NCBI RefSeq assembly: GCF_013415845.1
Contig: NZ_CP058907.1
Location: forward strand, 2,480,001-2,544,000
DNA length: 64,000 bases
DNA from: Rhodopseudomonas palustris
GTDB taxonomy: Bacteria > Pseudomonadota > Alphaproteobacteria > Rhizobiales > Xanthobacteraceae
Direction: 5' to 3'
Notes under the pieces: model-generated
Told to the model about the DNA's origin: nothing
What the model saw: the letters and a program-made list of their open reading frames with translations, nothing else
Databases searched by the model: none
Made by a program: the position numbers and the translations under genes
Shown here: positions 1 through 9,851 of the stretch, in pieces
Position numbering within the stretch: position 1 is the stretch's first letter
Layout of the letters: every line of letters begins with the position of its first letter

Positions 1-444
1 ATCGATTCCCGCGGGCCGCTGATGTCGGAAATCCTGGTGCGGCCGCGGGTTTTTCCTGTCGCCAGCCCGGCCTATCTGGCGCGCTATCCGGCGATCACCA
101 GTCTCGAAGATCTGTCGCAGATTGCATTGATCCACGAAGAATCCACCATGCAGTGGACCCGTTGGTTCGAGCTCGCGGGCCTCGATGATCTGCCGCCGCT
201 GCGCGGCCAGCGGCTGTGGCACGCCCATCTGGCGATAGAAGCGGCACGGCTCGGACAGGGCGTTGCGCTCGCCAACGACGTGTTGGTCGAAGAAGACCTG
301 CGCTCCGGCGCGCTGGTCGAGGTGATCACATCGTCGGTTTATATGGAGACTTATCAGCTCGTCGCTCTTAAAGAGCGATGGGACGATCCGGCGATTGTTG
401 CACTGCGCAATTGGCTGAAGCAGGTGCTCGCAGAACTCGAGTGA
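1..444 (+). CDS. LysR-family transcriptional regulator, C-terminal part (gene starts before the window)
   Basis: The frame is open from base 1, so this is the 3' end of a longer gene. The visible 147 residues look like the effector-binding half of a LysR regulator: a segment of the form RVFPVASPAYL, then SLEDL, and near the end a 'EAARLGQGVAL' stretch followed by LVEV, as in GcvA-like members. The DNA-binding domain lies outside the window. It ends 167 bases before gabT on the same strand and may regulate the catabolic operon that follows, which is inferred from position only. Family call confident; ligand unknown. Confidence 0.8.
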   Translation: MDSRGPLMSEILVRPRVFPVASPAYLARYPAITSLEDLSQIALIHEESTMQWTRWFELAGLDDLPPLRGQRLWHAHLAIEAARLGQGVALANDVLVEEDLRSGALVEVITSSVYMETYQLVALKERWDDPAIVALRNWLKQVLAELE

Positions 445-611
445 TGACGTGTGGCTGCATGTTGAGCGGATCGCTCAACAATGCGCCAGTGTTTGCTCGT
501 TATGGTGCAGCATTTTTCGATTGGTGCATGGAAGTCACCAGACCGAACTTACAAGCTGATTGATTGTCCGAACCGTCACATTAGCGTTGTCATCAGTTCA
601 GGAGAGAGCTG

Positions 612-1886
612 ATGACGAATAGTGAATTGCTGACGCGCAGGCAGACGGCTGTCGTGCGGGGCGTCAGCCAAGCGACGCCGGTGTTTGCAGAACGTGCGCT
701 GAATAGCGAGATCTGGGACGTCGAGGGCAAGCGTTACGTCGATTTCGCCGGCGGCATCGCCGTGCTCAACACCGGTCATTGCCATCCGCGCATCGTCGCG
801 GCGATCCGTGAGCAGCTCGATCGCTTCACTCACACCTGTTTCCAGGTCGCGCCTTATGAAGGTTACATCCGGCTCGCCGAGCGCCTGAATCAGTTAGCGC
901 CGATCAATGGGCCGCTGAAGTCGATCCTGCTGAGCACCGGTGCGGAAGCCACTGAGAACGCCGTCAAGATCGCGCGCGCCGCGACCGGCCGCAGCGGTGT
1001 GATCGCCTTCACGGGTGGTTTCCATGGCCGCACTGCATTCGCCTCGGCGATGACCGGCAAGGTCATTCCTTACAAGAAGGCGCTTGGTCCGCCGCTTCCT
1101 GGCGTCTGGCATGTTCCGTTCCCGGTCGCCGGTAGTGACGTCTCGGTCGAGGATGCGCTGCGCTGCGTGCAGTTCGTGTTCAAGGCCGATATCGATGCGT
1201 CGCAGGTTGCCGCGATCATCATCGAGCCGGTGCAGGGCGAGGGCGGCTTCCATCAGGCGCCGCCCGAACTGATGCGGGGCTTGCGTAGGCTGTGCGACGA
1301 GAACGGCATCGTACTGATCGCCGACGAAGTGCAGACCGGCTTCGGACGCACCGGCAAGATGTTCGCGATGGAGCACTACGACGTTCAGGCCGACATCGTC
1401 TGCGTCGCCAAGAGTCTTGCCGGCGGCTTGCCGCTGTCGGGCGTGATCGGCCGTGCCGCGATCATGGATGCGGCGGAGCCGGGTGGCCTCGGTGGCACCT
1501 ATGCGGGCAATCCGCTGGCCTGCGCCGCAGCGCTCGCGGTGCTCGATGTGTTCGAAGAAGAGAATTTGATCGCGCGTGCGAACCAGATCGGCGAGCGGCT
1601 GCGCAGCGCGATCGATCGGTTCGCGCTGTCGAACACGCTGGTGCCGACCTCGGTCGCGCGCGGCCCCGGTGCGATGGTTGCGTTCGACATCCTCAAGCAG
1701 CGCGGCAGTAACGAGCCGGATGCGGAGGCGACCAAGCGGGTGACCCGGCTGGCGCACGAAAACGGCTTGATCCTGCTGTCGTGCGGCACCGCCGCCAACA
1801 CCATTCGCATTCTGGTGCCGCTGACGGCCTCTGATGCGATCGTCGACGAAGGGTTGGCGATCCTGGAGCGCTGCCTCGCCGCTTAG
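612..1886 (+). CDS. gabT: 4-aminobutyrate aminotransferase (class III PLP aminotransferase)
   Basis: A 424-residue class III aminotransferase. It moves the amino group of 4-aminobutyrate (or a similar omega-amine) to 2-oxoglutarate in the cytoplasm. Seen: the N-terminal 'FAGGIAVLNTGHCHP' signature, the 'STGAEATENAVKIAR' segment, the 'IADEVQTGFGRTG' motif with the Asp that contacts the pyridine nitrogen, and the Schiff-base lysine K267 in 'AKSLAGGLPLSG'. The ATG at 612 is preceded by AGGAGAG. The next gene is a succinate-semialdehyde dehydrogenase, the enzyme that uses its product, which supports a GABA role over an ornithine or diaminobutyrate one. Exact substrate not proven. Confidence 0.9.
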   Translation: MTNSELLTRRQTAVVRGVSQATPVFAERALNSEIWDVEGKRYVDFAGGIAVLNTGHCHPRIVAAIREQLDRFTHTCFQVAPYEGYIRLAERLNQLAPINGPLKSILLSTGAEATENAVKIARAATGRSGVIAFTGGFHGRTAFASAMTGKVIPYKKALGPPLPGVWHVPFPVAGSDVSVEDALRCVQFVFKADIDASQVAAIIIEPVQGEGGFHQAPPELMRGLRRLCDENGIVLIADEVQTGFGRTGKMFAMEHYDVQADIVCVAKSLAGGLPLSGVIGRAAIMDAAEPGGLGGTYAGNPLACAAALAVLDVFEEENLIARANQIGERLRSAIDRFALSNTLVPTSVARGPGAMVAFDILKQRGSNEPDAEATKRVTRLAHENGLILLSCGTAANTIRILVPLTASDAIVDEGLAILERCLAA

Positions 1887-1914
1887 TACAGGGCGCGTCC
1901 GCGCCGAGACGGGA

Positions 1915-3375
1915 ATGATCGAGATGCTGATGCCGAGTGATCCCGGCCTGTTGGCCGAGCGCTGCCTGATTGGCGGCAAGTGGTGTGGTGAGCCGGTCGA
2001 TGCCGTGTTCAATCCGGCGACCGGTGAACGCATCGGTGCGGTGCCGCGGTTCGGCACCGACGAAGCCGAGGAGGCGGTGCGTGCCGCCGAGATCGCGTTC
2101 CGGCAATGGTCGAAGCTGCTCGCCAAGCAACGCGCCACGATGCTGCGCGCGTGGTTCGATCAGATCATCGCCAATCGCGACGATCTGGCGCTGCTGCTGA
2201 CGCGCGAGCAGGGCAAGCCGCTCGCCGAAGCGCTCGGTGAAATCGACTACGCGGCATCGTTCGTGGAGTTCTACGCCGAGGAAGCGCGGCGCATCTACGG
2301 CGAGACGATTCCGTCGCATCGCGCCGACGCCCGCACGATGGTGATCCGCCAGCCGGTCGGTGTCGTCGCGGCGATCACGCCGTGGAACTTCCCCGCCGCG
2401 ATGATTACCCGCAAGGTCGCGCCGGCACTCGCCGCCGGCTGCACCGTGGTGATCAAGCCGGCGCCGGAAACGCCGCTGACGGCGCTGGCGCTCGGCGTGC
2501 TGGCGCAGCGTGCCGGCTTTCCGCCGGGCGTGCTCAACATCATCACCGGCGATGCGCCGGCGATCGGCAAGGCGTGGACCGAGCATCCGACGGTGCGGGC
2601 GATCAGCTTCACCGGCTCGACCGAAGTCGGCAAGATCCTGATGCGCCAGGCCGCCTCGACCGTGAAGAAGGTCGCGCTCGAACTCGGCGGCAACGCGCCC
2701 TTCATCGTGTTTGACGATGCCGATCTCGATGCTGCGGTCGAAGGTGTGATCGCCTCGAAGTTCCGCAACATGGGGCAGACCTGCGTCTGCGCGAACCGCA
2801 TCTACGCCCAGGACGGGATCTACGACGCCTTCGTCGAGAAGCTCACCGCCAAGGTGGCGACGCTGCAGGTCGGCAACGGTGTCGATGCCGGCGTGACCCA
2901 GGGGCCGCTGATCACCACCGAAGCGATCGCCAAGGTCGAGCGTCATGTGTCCGACGCGGTCGCCAATGGCGCCAAGGTCGTGCTCGGCGGCAAGCGGCAC
3001 AAGCTGGGGCGTACCTTCTTCGAGCCGACCGTGCTCGCCGGCGTCACCACAGCGATGCTGATCACGCGCGAAGAGACCTTCGGCCCGGTGGCGCCGGTGT
3101 ATCGCTTCACCGACGAGACCGACGTGATCGCGCAGGCGAACGACTCGCCGTTCGGCCTGGCGTCCTACTTCTACGCGCGCGACCTCGGACGCGTATTCCG
3201 CGTCGCCGAGGCGCTGGAGTCCGGCATGGTCGGCGTCAACTCGGCGCTGCTCGGCGCCGACGTGGTGCCGTTCGGCGGCGTCAAGCAGTCCGGCCTTGGC
3301 CGCGAGGGTTCGCGCCACGGCATCGAGGAATACGTCGAGACCAAATACATCCTGCTCGGCGGTCTCGATCGCTGA
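1915..3375 (+). CDS. gabD: NAD(P)-dependent succinate-semialdehyde dehydrogenase
   Basis: A 486-residue aldehyde dehydrogenase that would oxidise succinic semialdehyde to succinate, the step after GabT. Seen: 'AAITPWNFP' (cofactor site), 'SFTGSTEVGK', the general-base glutamate in 'LELGGNAPF', and the catalytic cysteine C290 in 'GQTCVCANR' with a second Cys two residues on, as is usual for SSADH. The C-terminal 'GVKQSGLGREGS' is typical. I chose the ATG at 1915; an ATG at 1924 is possible, and an upstream start at 1834 would overlap gabT. It lies 28 bases after gabT, so co-transcription is very likely. Confidence 0.9.
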   Translation: MIEMLMPSDPGLLAERCLIGGKWCGEPVDAVFNPATGERIGAVPRFGTDEAEEAVRAAEIAFRQWSKLLAKQRATMLRAWFDQIIANRDDLALLLTREQGKPLAEALGEIDYAASFVEFYAEEARRIYGETIPSHRADARTMVIRQPVGVVAAITPWNFPAAMITRKVAPALAAGCTVVIKPAPETPLTALALGVLAQRAGFPPGVLNIITGDAPAIGKAWTEHPTVRAISFTGSTEVGKILMRQAASTVKKVALELGGNAPFIVFDDADLDAAVEGVIASKFRNMGQTCVCANRIYAQDGIYDAFVEKLTAKVATLQVGNGVDAGVTQGPLITTEAIAKVERHVSDAVANGAKVVLGGKRHKLGRTFFEPTVLAGVTTAMLITREETFGPVAPVYRFTDETDVIAQANDSPFGLASYFYARDLGRVFRVAEALESGMVGVNSALLGADVVPFGGVKQSGLGREGSRHGIEEYVETKYILLGGLDR

Positions 3376-3424
3376 CGCTGCCATCTGCATAACGAGAACT
3401 ATCAGATCCAGGGGAGACCGAGAC

Positions 3425-4723
3425 GTGGCAACTGAGACATTGACCAAATCGGATGCGATCACACAAAGCCTGCGGGCGGCGGTTGATCGCAATTTCAACG
3501 ACCAGGTCGCGTTTCTCCAGCGCATGGTGCAGTTCCGCAGCGTGCGCGGCGAAGAGGCGCCGCAGCAGGAATGGCTGGCGCAGCAGTTCGCCGACCGTGG
3601 CTACAAGGTCGACACCTTCAGTCTCGCCGACGTCGATATCGCCAGCCATCCCAAGGCGGCGCCGATGGACACGATCGATCCGGCCGGCTCGATGCAGGTC
3701 GTCGCCACCGCGGACAGCGACGGCAAGGGCCGCAGCCTGATCCTGCAGGGCCATATCGACGTGGTGCCGGAAGGCCCGGTCGATCTGTGGAGCGATCCGC
3801 CCTACGAGGCGAAGGTCCGCGACGGCTGGATGATCGGTCGCGGCGCGCAGGACATGAAGGGCGGCGTGTCGGCGATGATCTTCGCCCTGGATGCGATCCG
3901 CACCGCCGGCTACGCCCCCGATGCGCGCGTCCATGTGCAGACGGTGACCGAAGAGGAGAGCACCGGCAACGGCGCGCTCTCGACCTTGATGCGCGGCTAT
4001 CGCGCCGATGCCTGCCTGATCCCCGAACCGACAGGCCACACCCTGACGCGCGCCCAGGTTGGGGCGGTCTGGTTCCGGCTGCGGGTGCGCGGCACGCCGG
4101 TTCACGTCGCTTACTCCGAGACCGGCACCAGCGCCATCCTGTCGGCGATGCATCTGATCCGCGCTTTCGAGGAATACACCAAGCAGCTGAACGCCCAGGC
4201 GGTGCGCGATCCCTGGTTCGGCCAGGTCAAGAACCCGATCAAGTTCAACGTCGGTATCATCAAGGGCGGTGATTGGGCGAGTTCGACCGCCGCGTGGTGC
4301 GAACTCGACTGCCGGCTCGGCCTGCTCACCGGCGATACGCCGCAGGAGGCGATGCGCGGCATCGAGAAGTGTCTGGCCGATGCGCAGGCGACCGACAGCT
4401 TCCTGTCGGAAAATCCGGCCGAACTGGTCTGGAGCGGCTTCCAGGCCGATCCGGCGGTGTGCGAGCCGGGCGGGGTGGCTGAAGACGTTCTCACGGCTGC
4501 GCACAAGGCCGCGTTCAACGCACCGCTCGACGCGCGACTTTCGACGGCGGTCAACGATACCCGCTACTACTCGGTCGACTACGGCATTCCGGCGCTGTGC
4601 TACGGACCGTACGGCCAGGGGCCGCATGCGTTCGACGAGCGCATTGATCTCGAAAGCCTGCGTAAGACGACGCTGAGCATCGCATTGTTCGTCGCAGAAT
4701 GGTGCGGGTTGAGGAAGCTGTGA
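3425..4723 (+). CDS. M20-family metallopeptidase/deacylase (ArgE/DapE type)
   Basis: A 432-residue zinc-dependent amidohydrolase of the M20 family, which removes acyl or aminoacyl groups from amino acid derivatives. Seen: 'LQGHIDVVP' with the first metal ligands, 'GRGAQDMKGG' with the bridging Asp, 'TVTEEESTGNG' with the catalytic and metal Glu pair, and a late 'GPYGQGPHAFDE' with the last His ligand. The start is taken as the GTG at 3425 because a GGGGAGA ribosome site precedes it; upstream in-frame codons overlap gabD. It sits between GABA degradation and a peptide importer, so a role in cleaving an imported N-acyl or gamma-glutamyl amino acid is plausible (inference). Confidence 0.8.
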   Translation: MATETLTKSDAITQSLRAAVDRNFNDQVAFLQRMVQFRSVRGEEAPQQEWLAQQFADRGYKVDTFSLADVDIASHPKAAPMDTIDPAGSMQVVATADSDGKGRSLILQGHIDVVPEGPVDLWSDPPYEAKVRDGWMIGRGAQDMKGGVSAMIFALDAIRTAGYAPDARVHVQTVTEEESTGNGALSTLMRGYRADACLIPEPTGHTLTRAQVGAVWFRLRVRGTPVHVAYSETGTSAILSAMHLIRAFEEYTKQLNAQAVRDPWFGQVKNPIKFNVGIIKGGDWASSTAAWCELDCRLGLLTGDTPQEAMRGIEKCLADAQATDSFLSENPAELVWSGFQADPAVCEPGGVAEDVLTAAHKAAFNAPLDARLSTAVNDTRYYSVDYGIPALCYGPYGQGPHAFDERIDLESLRKTTLSIALFVAEWCGLRKL

Positions 4724-6312
4724 TGACAGTCGCGGCTCCGGCGGCGTCCGCCGTGCAATCGATGACGGGAGCGGACCGGCTCTGCGATGCGCTGCTGGCG
4801 CACGAGGTCGATGTCTGCTTCGCCAATCCCGGCACGTCGGAGATGCATTTCGTGGCGGCGCTCGACCGGCAGCCGCGGATGAAGTGCATCCTCGGGCTGT
4901 TCGAAGGCGTCGTCACCGGCGCCGCCGACGGCTACGGCCGGATGACCGACCGGCCGGCCGTGACGCTGCTGCATCTCGGCCCCGGTCTCGCCAACGGCCT
5001 CGCGAACATGCACAACGCGCGGCGCGCGCATTCGCCGATGATCAACATCGTCGGCGATCATGCGGTCGAGCATCTGCCGCTCGATGCCCCGCTCACCAGC
5101 GACATCGACTCGCTGGCGCGGCCGATGTCGCGATGGGTCAAGCGGATCGCCGATCCGGTGCGGATCGATGAGGACGTCGCGGACGCGTGGTCGCAGAGCA
5201 TGGCGCCCGGCATCTCGACGCTGATCCTGCCCGCCGACATGGCGTGGAATGAGCACAGCTACCGTTCGGCGCCGGTGCGCGGCAAACGTCTGCCGCAGAC
5301 GCCGCTGGTGCAGGAGACGGTCGTGCGCATCGGCGCCGCGATCCGTACCAAACGCAAGGTGGTGCTGATGCTGTCCGGCGGCGCGCTGCGCGAGCACCCG
5401 CTCCGGATCGCCGACAACATTCGCCGCAGCGCCGGCGTGGAAATCTACGCACAGGGCGCCAATGGCCGGATCGAGCGCGGCCGGGGCCGGGCGCCGATCG
5501 CCAAGCTGCCGATGACGCACGAGATCGGCATCGAGATGCTGCGCGGCGCCGACATGGTGGTGCTGATCGGCGCCAAGGAGCCGGTGTCGTTCTTCGCCTA
5601 TCCGAACCGTCCAGGCCGGCTGGCGCCGCCGCATTGCGAGATCGTGCAGCTCGCCGGGCCCGACCAGGACCTGGTGCAGGCGCTGGAATGGCTCGCCGAC
5701 GAAGTGAATGCGCCGAACGAGCCGGTGGCGGTTGCGCCGTTCGCCGTTCCTGCGCCGACCGCGGGTCCCAATGCGGCTCTCACCGTCGACATGGTGAACC
5801 GCCTGGTCGCCGCGCGGCTGCCGGATCAGGCGATCGTCTGCGATGAGGCGCTGACCTCGTCCGGCTTCTTCGACTATTCGTATGACGCGGCACCGCATGA
5901 TTATCTGCAGATCACCGGCGGCGCGATCGGGATCGGCATCCCGATGGCAGCCGGCGCTGCGGTGGCGTGCCCGGGTCGCAAGGTGATCAACCTGCAGGCC
6001 GACGGCAGCGGCATGTACACGCTGCAGGGGCTCTGGACCCACGCCCGCGAAAACCTTGACGTCGTCACCATCGTGTTCTCGAACCGCTCCTACGCCACGC
6101 TGTGGGGCGAGATGAGCAAGGTCGGCGCGCAGACGCCGGGCCGCAACGCGCAGCGGATGCTGCAGCTCGACCAGCCCGAACTCGACTGGTCGAAGATGTC
6201 GCAAGGCCTCGGCGTCGAGGCCAGCCGCGCGACCACGCTGTCGGAATTCTCGCGTGCGCTCGATGCGGCGCTCGCGCGGCGTGGTCCGTATCTCATCGAG
6301 GCGATGGTCTGA
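4723..6312 (+). CDS. Thiamine-diphosphate-dependent enzyme, acetolactate synthase large-subunit-like
   Basis: A 529-residue protein with the three-domain plan of the acetolactate synthase / benzoylformate decarboxylase family. The N-terminal domain has 'CFANPGTSEMHF' and the 'LFEGVVTGAADGYGRM' segment holding the catalytic Glu. The C-terminal domain has the TPP motif beginning 'ADGSGMYTLQGLWT'. The ATG overlaps the stop of the preceding gene by one base (TGATG), so translation is probably coupled. No small regulatory subunit is adjacent, which argues against a biosynthetic IlvB. Its place in the operon suggests a catabolic decarboxylase or ligase on a 2-oxo acid; substrate unknown. Confidence 0.75.
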   Translation: MTVAAPAASAVQSMTGADRLCDALLAHEVDVCFANPGTSEMHFVAALDRQPRMKCILGLFEGVVTGAADGYGRMTDRPAVTLLHLGPGLANGLANMHNARRAHSPMINIVGDHAVEHLPLDAPLTSDIDSLARPMSRWVKRIADPVRIDEDVADAWSQSMAPGISTLILPADMAWNEHSYRSAPVRGKRLPQTPLVQETVVRIGAAIRTKRKVVLMLSGGALREHPLRIADNIRRSAGVEIYAQGANGRIERGRGRAPIAKLPMTHEIGIEMLRGADMVVLIGAKEPVSFFAYPNRPGRLAPPHCEIVQLAGPDQDLVQALEWLADEVNAPNEPVAVAPFAVPAPTAGPNAALTVDMVNRLVAARLPDQAIVCDEALTSSGFFDYSYDAAPHDYLQITGGAIGIGIPMAAGAAVACPGRKVINLQADGSGMYTLQGLWTHARENLDVVTIVFSNRSYATLWGEMSKVGAQTPGRNAQRMLQLDQPELDWSKMSQGLGVEASRATTLSEFSRALDAALARRGPYLIEAMV

Positions 6313-6390
6313 TGCACGGACCACCTTCGCCGCAATCATCAACGTCCTGAACGATCGATCATTCCAACTTCTCGTAACGCGGGGGCTAGC

Positions 6391-7980
6391 ATGAACAGAC
6401 GTGAATTCGCCAAACTGGGCCTGATGGCCGGCGCGCTCGGCATCGGCGGCATCCCGCTCGGCATCACGCGGGCCGCGGGACAAACCCGCGGCGGCACGCT
6501 CAACACCATCATTCAGCCGGAGCCGCCGATCCTGGTCACCGCGCTCAACCAGCAGCAGCCGACGCTGACCTTGGGCGGCAAGATCTACGAGAGCTTGCTG
6601 CGCTACGATTTCGATCTCAAGCCGCTGCCGGGCCTCGCGCAGTCCTGGGAAGTGTCGCCGGACAAGCTGACCTACACGTTCAAGCTGTTCCCCAACATCA
6701 CCTTCCACGACGGCACGCCGCTGACCTCGGAAGACGTGGTGTTCTCGATCACGAAGATTCTGATGGAGAACCACGCGCGGGCGCGCAACACCTTCTCGCG
6801 CATCGACAAGGCCGAGGCGCCGGACCCGCTCACCGTGGTCTTCACCTTGAAGAAGCCGTTCGCGCCGTTCCTCACCGCGTTCGATTGCACCACGGCGCCG
6901 ATCGTGCCGAAGCACATCTACGACGGCACCGACTATCGCAAGAATCCGGCCAATGCGAAGGCGATCGGCTCCGGCCCGTTCAAGTTGAAGGAATGGGTGC
7001 GCGGTTCGCACGTCCATCTCGTGAAGCACGAAGGCTATTACCGTCCGGGTGAGCCTGTCCTCGACGAGATCATTTATCGCGTCATCCCGGATTCCGCGTC
7101 GCGTTCGGTGGCGCTGGAGCAGGGGACCGTTCAGCTCACGCAGTGGACCGACGTCGAGCTGTTCGAGGTGCCGCGGCTGTCGAAGCTGCCGCATCTGACG
7201 ATGACCACCAAGGGCTACGAGTTCTTTGCGCCGCATACCTGGCTGGAGATCAACAACCGCATCGCGCCGATGAACGACAAGCGGTTCCGGCAGGCGGTGA
7301 TGTACGCGATCGACCGCAAGGCGCTGCTGAACCGGATCTATTTCGGCCTCGGCAAGGTTGCGACCGGCCCGGTGTCGTCGAAGACCAAGTTCTACGAAAA
7401 GGACGTCAAGAAGTACGACTTCTCGCCCGAGAAGGCGAAGGCGTTGCTCGACGAGATGGGGCTAAAGCCGGGCCCCGACGGCAAGCGCGTCACGATTCCC
7501 TTCCTGGTGCCGCCCTACGGCGAAACCCATCAGCGGACCGCCGAATTCCTGCGGCAGTCGCTCGCGCGCGTCGGCATCGATCTGCAGCTGCAGGGCATCG
7601 ATGTCGCGGGATGGGCCGAGAAATTCAGCAACTGGGATTTCTCGATGACCACGACCACGGTCTATCAGTTCGGCGATCCGGCGCTCGGCGTGTCGCGGAG
7701 CTACGTCTCCTCCAACATCCGCAAGGGCATCCTGTTCTCCAACACCTGCGGCTATTCCAATCCGGAAGTCGACCGGCTGTTCGAGGAGGCCGCGACCGCG
7801 ACGTCCGACGACAAGCGCCAGGAGCACTACAGCGCGCTGCAGAAGATCATGGTCGATGAGGTGCCGGTCATCTGGCTGCTCGAGATCGACTATCCGAACC
7901 TCATGGACAAGCGGCTGAAGAACGTGGTGACGTCGGCGATCGGCGTGCACGACACCTTCGGGACGGTTTCGTTCGGATGA
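6391..7980 (+). CDS. Dipeptide/oligopeptide-type ABC transporter substrate-binding protein, Tat-exported
   Basis: A 529-residue periplasmic binding protein of the SBP_bac_5 (DppA/OppA) family. The N-terminus begins MNRREFAKLG, a twin-arginine (Tat) signal followed by a hydrophobic stretch. Typical family segments follow: 'LAQSWEVSPDKLTYTFKL', 'FHDGTPLTSEDVVFS' and 'FRQAVMYAIDRKALL'. It is the first of four transporter genes and its stop overlaps the permease start. The neighbours (GABA aminotransferase, M20 deacylase, gamma-glutamyltransferase) suggest the cargo is a gamma-glutamyl or other small peptide-like compound; that is inference. Confidence 0.9.
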   Translation: MNRREFAKLGLMAGALGIGGIPLGITRAAGQTRGGTLNTIIQPEPPILVTALNQQQPTLTLGGKIYESLLRYDFDLKPLPGLAQSWEVSPDKLTYTFKLFPNITFHDGTPLTSEDVVFSITKILMENHARARNTFSRIDKAEAPDPLTVVFTLKKPFAPFLTAFDCTTAPIVPKHIYDGTDYRKNPANAKAIGSGPFKLKEWVRGSHVHLVKHEGYYRPGEPVLDEIIYRVIPDSASRSVALEQGTVQLTQWTDVELFEVPRLSKLPHLTMTTKGYEFFAPHTWLEINNRIAPMNDKRFRQAVMYAIDRKALLNRIYFGLGKVATGPVSSKTKFYEKDVKKYDFSPEKAKALLDEMGLKPGPDGKRVTIPFLVPPYGETHQRTAEFLRQSLARVGIDLQLQGIDVAGWAEKFSNWDFSMTTTTVYQFGDPALGVSRSYVSSNIRKGILFSNTCGYSNPEVDRLFEEAATATSDDKRQEHYSALQKIMVDEVPVIWLLEIDYPNLMDKRLKNVVTSAIGVHDTFGTVSFG

Positions 7981-8999
7981 TGGCGCTGGCGCAGTCGATC
8001 GGCAGCAGCCGCGGTGTGGCGATCGCCTTGGCGGTCGTCCGCTGGGCGGTCCGCTTCGTCGCGGTGGTCCTGGTGATCGCCACCTTCAACTTCGTGCTGG
8101 TGCACGCAGCTCCCGGCGATCCCGCACAGGTGATGGCCGGGCAGAGTGGATCGGCCGACGAGCAGATGCTGGCTCAGCTGCGCGCCGATTATGGCCTCGA
8201 TAAGCCGTATCCGGTGCAGCTGGCGATCTACTTGAAGCGGATCGTGACCCTGGACCTCGGCTATTCCTATCGGCAGCAGCGCACCGTGCTGTCGCTGATC
8301 GCCGAGCGCCTGCCGGCGACGCTGCTGCTTACCTGCAGCGCGTTCCTGCTGTCGCTCGCGGTCGGTGTTTCGCTCGGCACGCTGGCCGGAGTCCGCGCCG
8401 GCAAATGGTCGGACACGGCGCTGACCGTGGTGTCGCTGTTCCTCTACGCGATGCCGGTGTTCTGGCTCGGCCTGATGCTGGTGCTGCTGTTCTCGGTCCA
8501 GCTCGATTGGCTGCCGGCGTTCGGCTACGTCACCATCGGCGTGCAGATGACGCCGTTCGAGCGGGTCCGGGACATCGCGGCGCATCTGGTGCTCCCCGTG
8601 GTCTCGCTCGGCGCCGTGCATCTGGCGATCTATGCCCGGCTGATGCGCTCCGCGGTGATCGACGTCGCGCACCAGGATTTCATCAAGACGGCGCGCGCCA
8701 AGGGTTTGAAGCGCGGCCAGATCATCATCCACCACATGCTGCGCAACGCGGTGCTGCCGGTGGTCACCGTCGCCGGCATGCAGGCCGGCACGCTGGTCGG
8801 CGGCGCGGTGGTGATCGAAACCGTGTTCGCCTGGCCGGGTCTTGGCCGGCTCACCTTCGATGCGGTGCTGCAGCGTGACTATCCGCTGATGCTCGGCATC
8901 TTCCTGGTGATGTCGGTGATTGTGATCTCGCTGAACCTGATCACTGACGCGATCTACCGGATCGTCGATCCGCGCGTCTCCTTGCGTGCAGCGGCTTAA
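7977..8999 (+). CDS. ABC transporter permease, DppB type
   Basis: A 340-residue inner-membrane permease of the dipeptide transporter family. Six hydrophobic segments are visible. The N-terminal region has 'PGDPAQVM' and 'YGLDKPYPVQ', both typical of DppB, and a C-terminal EAA-type loop reads 'DFIKTARAKGLKRGQ'. Two start codons are possible: the ATG at 7977 overlaps the stop of the binding-protein gene by four bases and the next in-frame ATG is at 7980. It pairs with the DppC-type permease 12 bases downstream. Confidence 0.92.
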   Translation: MMALAQSIGSSRGVAIALAVVRWAVRFVAVVLVIATFNFVLVHAAPGDPAQVMAGQSGSADEQMLAQLRADYGLDKPYPVQLAIYLKRIVTLDLGYSYRQQRTVLSLIAERLPATLLLTCSAFLLSLAVGVSLGTLAGVRAGKWSDTALTVVSLFLYAMPVFWLGLMLVLLFSVQLDWLPAFGYVTIGVQMTPFERVRDIAAHLVLPVVSLGAVHLAIYARLMRSAVIDVAHQDFIKTARAKGLKRGQIIIHHMLRNAVLPVVTVAGMQAGTLVGGAVVIETVFAWPGLGRLTFDAVLQRDYPLMLGIFLVMSVIVISLNLITDAIYRIVDPRVSLRAAA

Positions 9000-9011
9000 G
9001 CGGAGGTTGGG

Positions 9012-9851
9012 ATGGAGAGGCTGAAGACGTTCCTGCGCCACCCGACCGGGGTGATCGGGCTGATCATTCTGATCGCCGTGGTGATCCTGGCGATCTGCGC
9101 GCCGACACTGTTTCCGGACGATCCGTGGGAGATGGTCGCGGCGCCGTTCCAGCCGCCGGCCAGCGAGGGATTGCCGCTCGGGTCCGACATGCTCGGACGC
9201 AACGTGGCCGCAGGCATTGCCTATGGCGCGCGGGTGTCGCTGACGATCGGTGTGGCGTCGACGCTCGCCGCTCTGTGCATCGGCGTCACGATCGGTGCGA
9301 TCGCCGGCTATTTCGGCGGCCGGGTCGATGATTTCATGATGCGGCTCACGGAGCTGTTCCAGACCATCCCCGGCTTCATCCTCGCCATTCTGCTGGTGGC
9401 GACGATCGGACCGACGCTGACCAACGTCATCATCTCGATCGGGGCGGTGAGCTGGCCGCCGCTGGCGCGGCTGACGCGCGCCGAATTCATGCGGCTGCGC
9501 GGCCGCGAGTTCGTGCAGGCGGCGGTCTGTCAGGGGCAGGCGCCATTGATCGTGGCGCTGCGTCACATCCTGCCCAACGCGATCTCGCCGATCATCGTCA
9601 CCGGTTCGCTGACGATCGCGACCGCGATCCTGATCGAGAGCGCGCTGAGCTTCATGGGGCTCGGCGATCCCAACCTGATGTCGTGGGGCCTGATGATCGG
9701 TGCCTCGCGCACGGTGATCCGTCAGGCGTGGTGGATGAGCGTGTTTCCCGGCATTGCCATCCTGCTCACCGTGCTGGCGATCAATCTGGTCGGCGAAGGC
9801 CTCAACGACATGCTGAACCCGCGCATCGCGCGAAAGGTGCGCAACGCATGA
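9012..9851 (+). CDS. ABC transporter permease, DppC type
   Basis: A 279-residue second permease of the same importer. It has the DppC N-terminal membrane segment, the 'LPLGSDMLGRNVAAGIAYGARVSL' region (shorter stretches match DppC: GSDMLGR), and an EAA loop 'EFMRLRGREFVQAAV'. A GGAGG ribosome site lies before the ATG at 9012. Its stop overlaps the start of the ATPase gene by four bases (ATGA), so the transporter subunits are translationally coupled. Confidence 0.92.
   Translation: MERLKTFLRHPTGVIGLIILIAVVILAICAPTLFPDDPWEMVAAPFQPPASEGLPLGSDMLGRNVAAGIAYGARVSLTIGVASTLAALCIGVTIGAIAGYFGGRVDDFMMRLTELFQTIPGFILAILLVATIGPTLTNVIISIGAVSWPPLARLTRAEFMRLRGREFVQAAVCQGQAPLIVALRHILPNAISPIIVTGSLTIATAILIESALSFMGLGDPNLMSWGLMIGASRTVIRQAWWMSVFPGIAILLTVLAINLVGEGLNDMLNPRIARKVRNA

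Noticed and set aside
894..2138. Long - strand frames opposite gabT and gabD, and many similar ones across the window
   Set aside because: They are antisense shadows caused by high GC; they have no family resemblance, extreme Arg/His content and no ribosome sites.
4600..7236. 878-codon - strand frame
   Set aside because: Opposite the TPP enzyme and the binding-protein gene, both clear members of known families. Composition is shadow-like.
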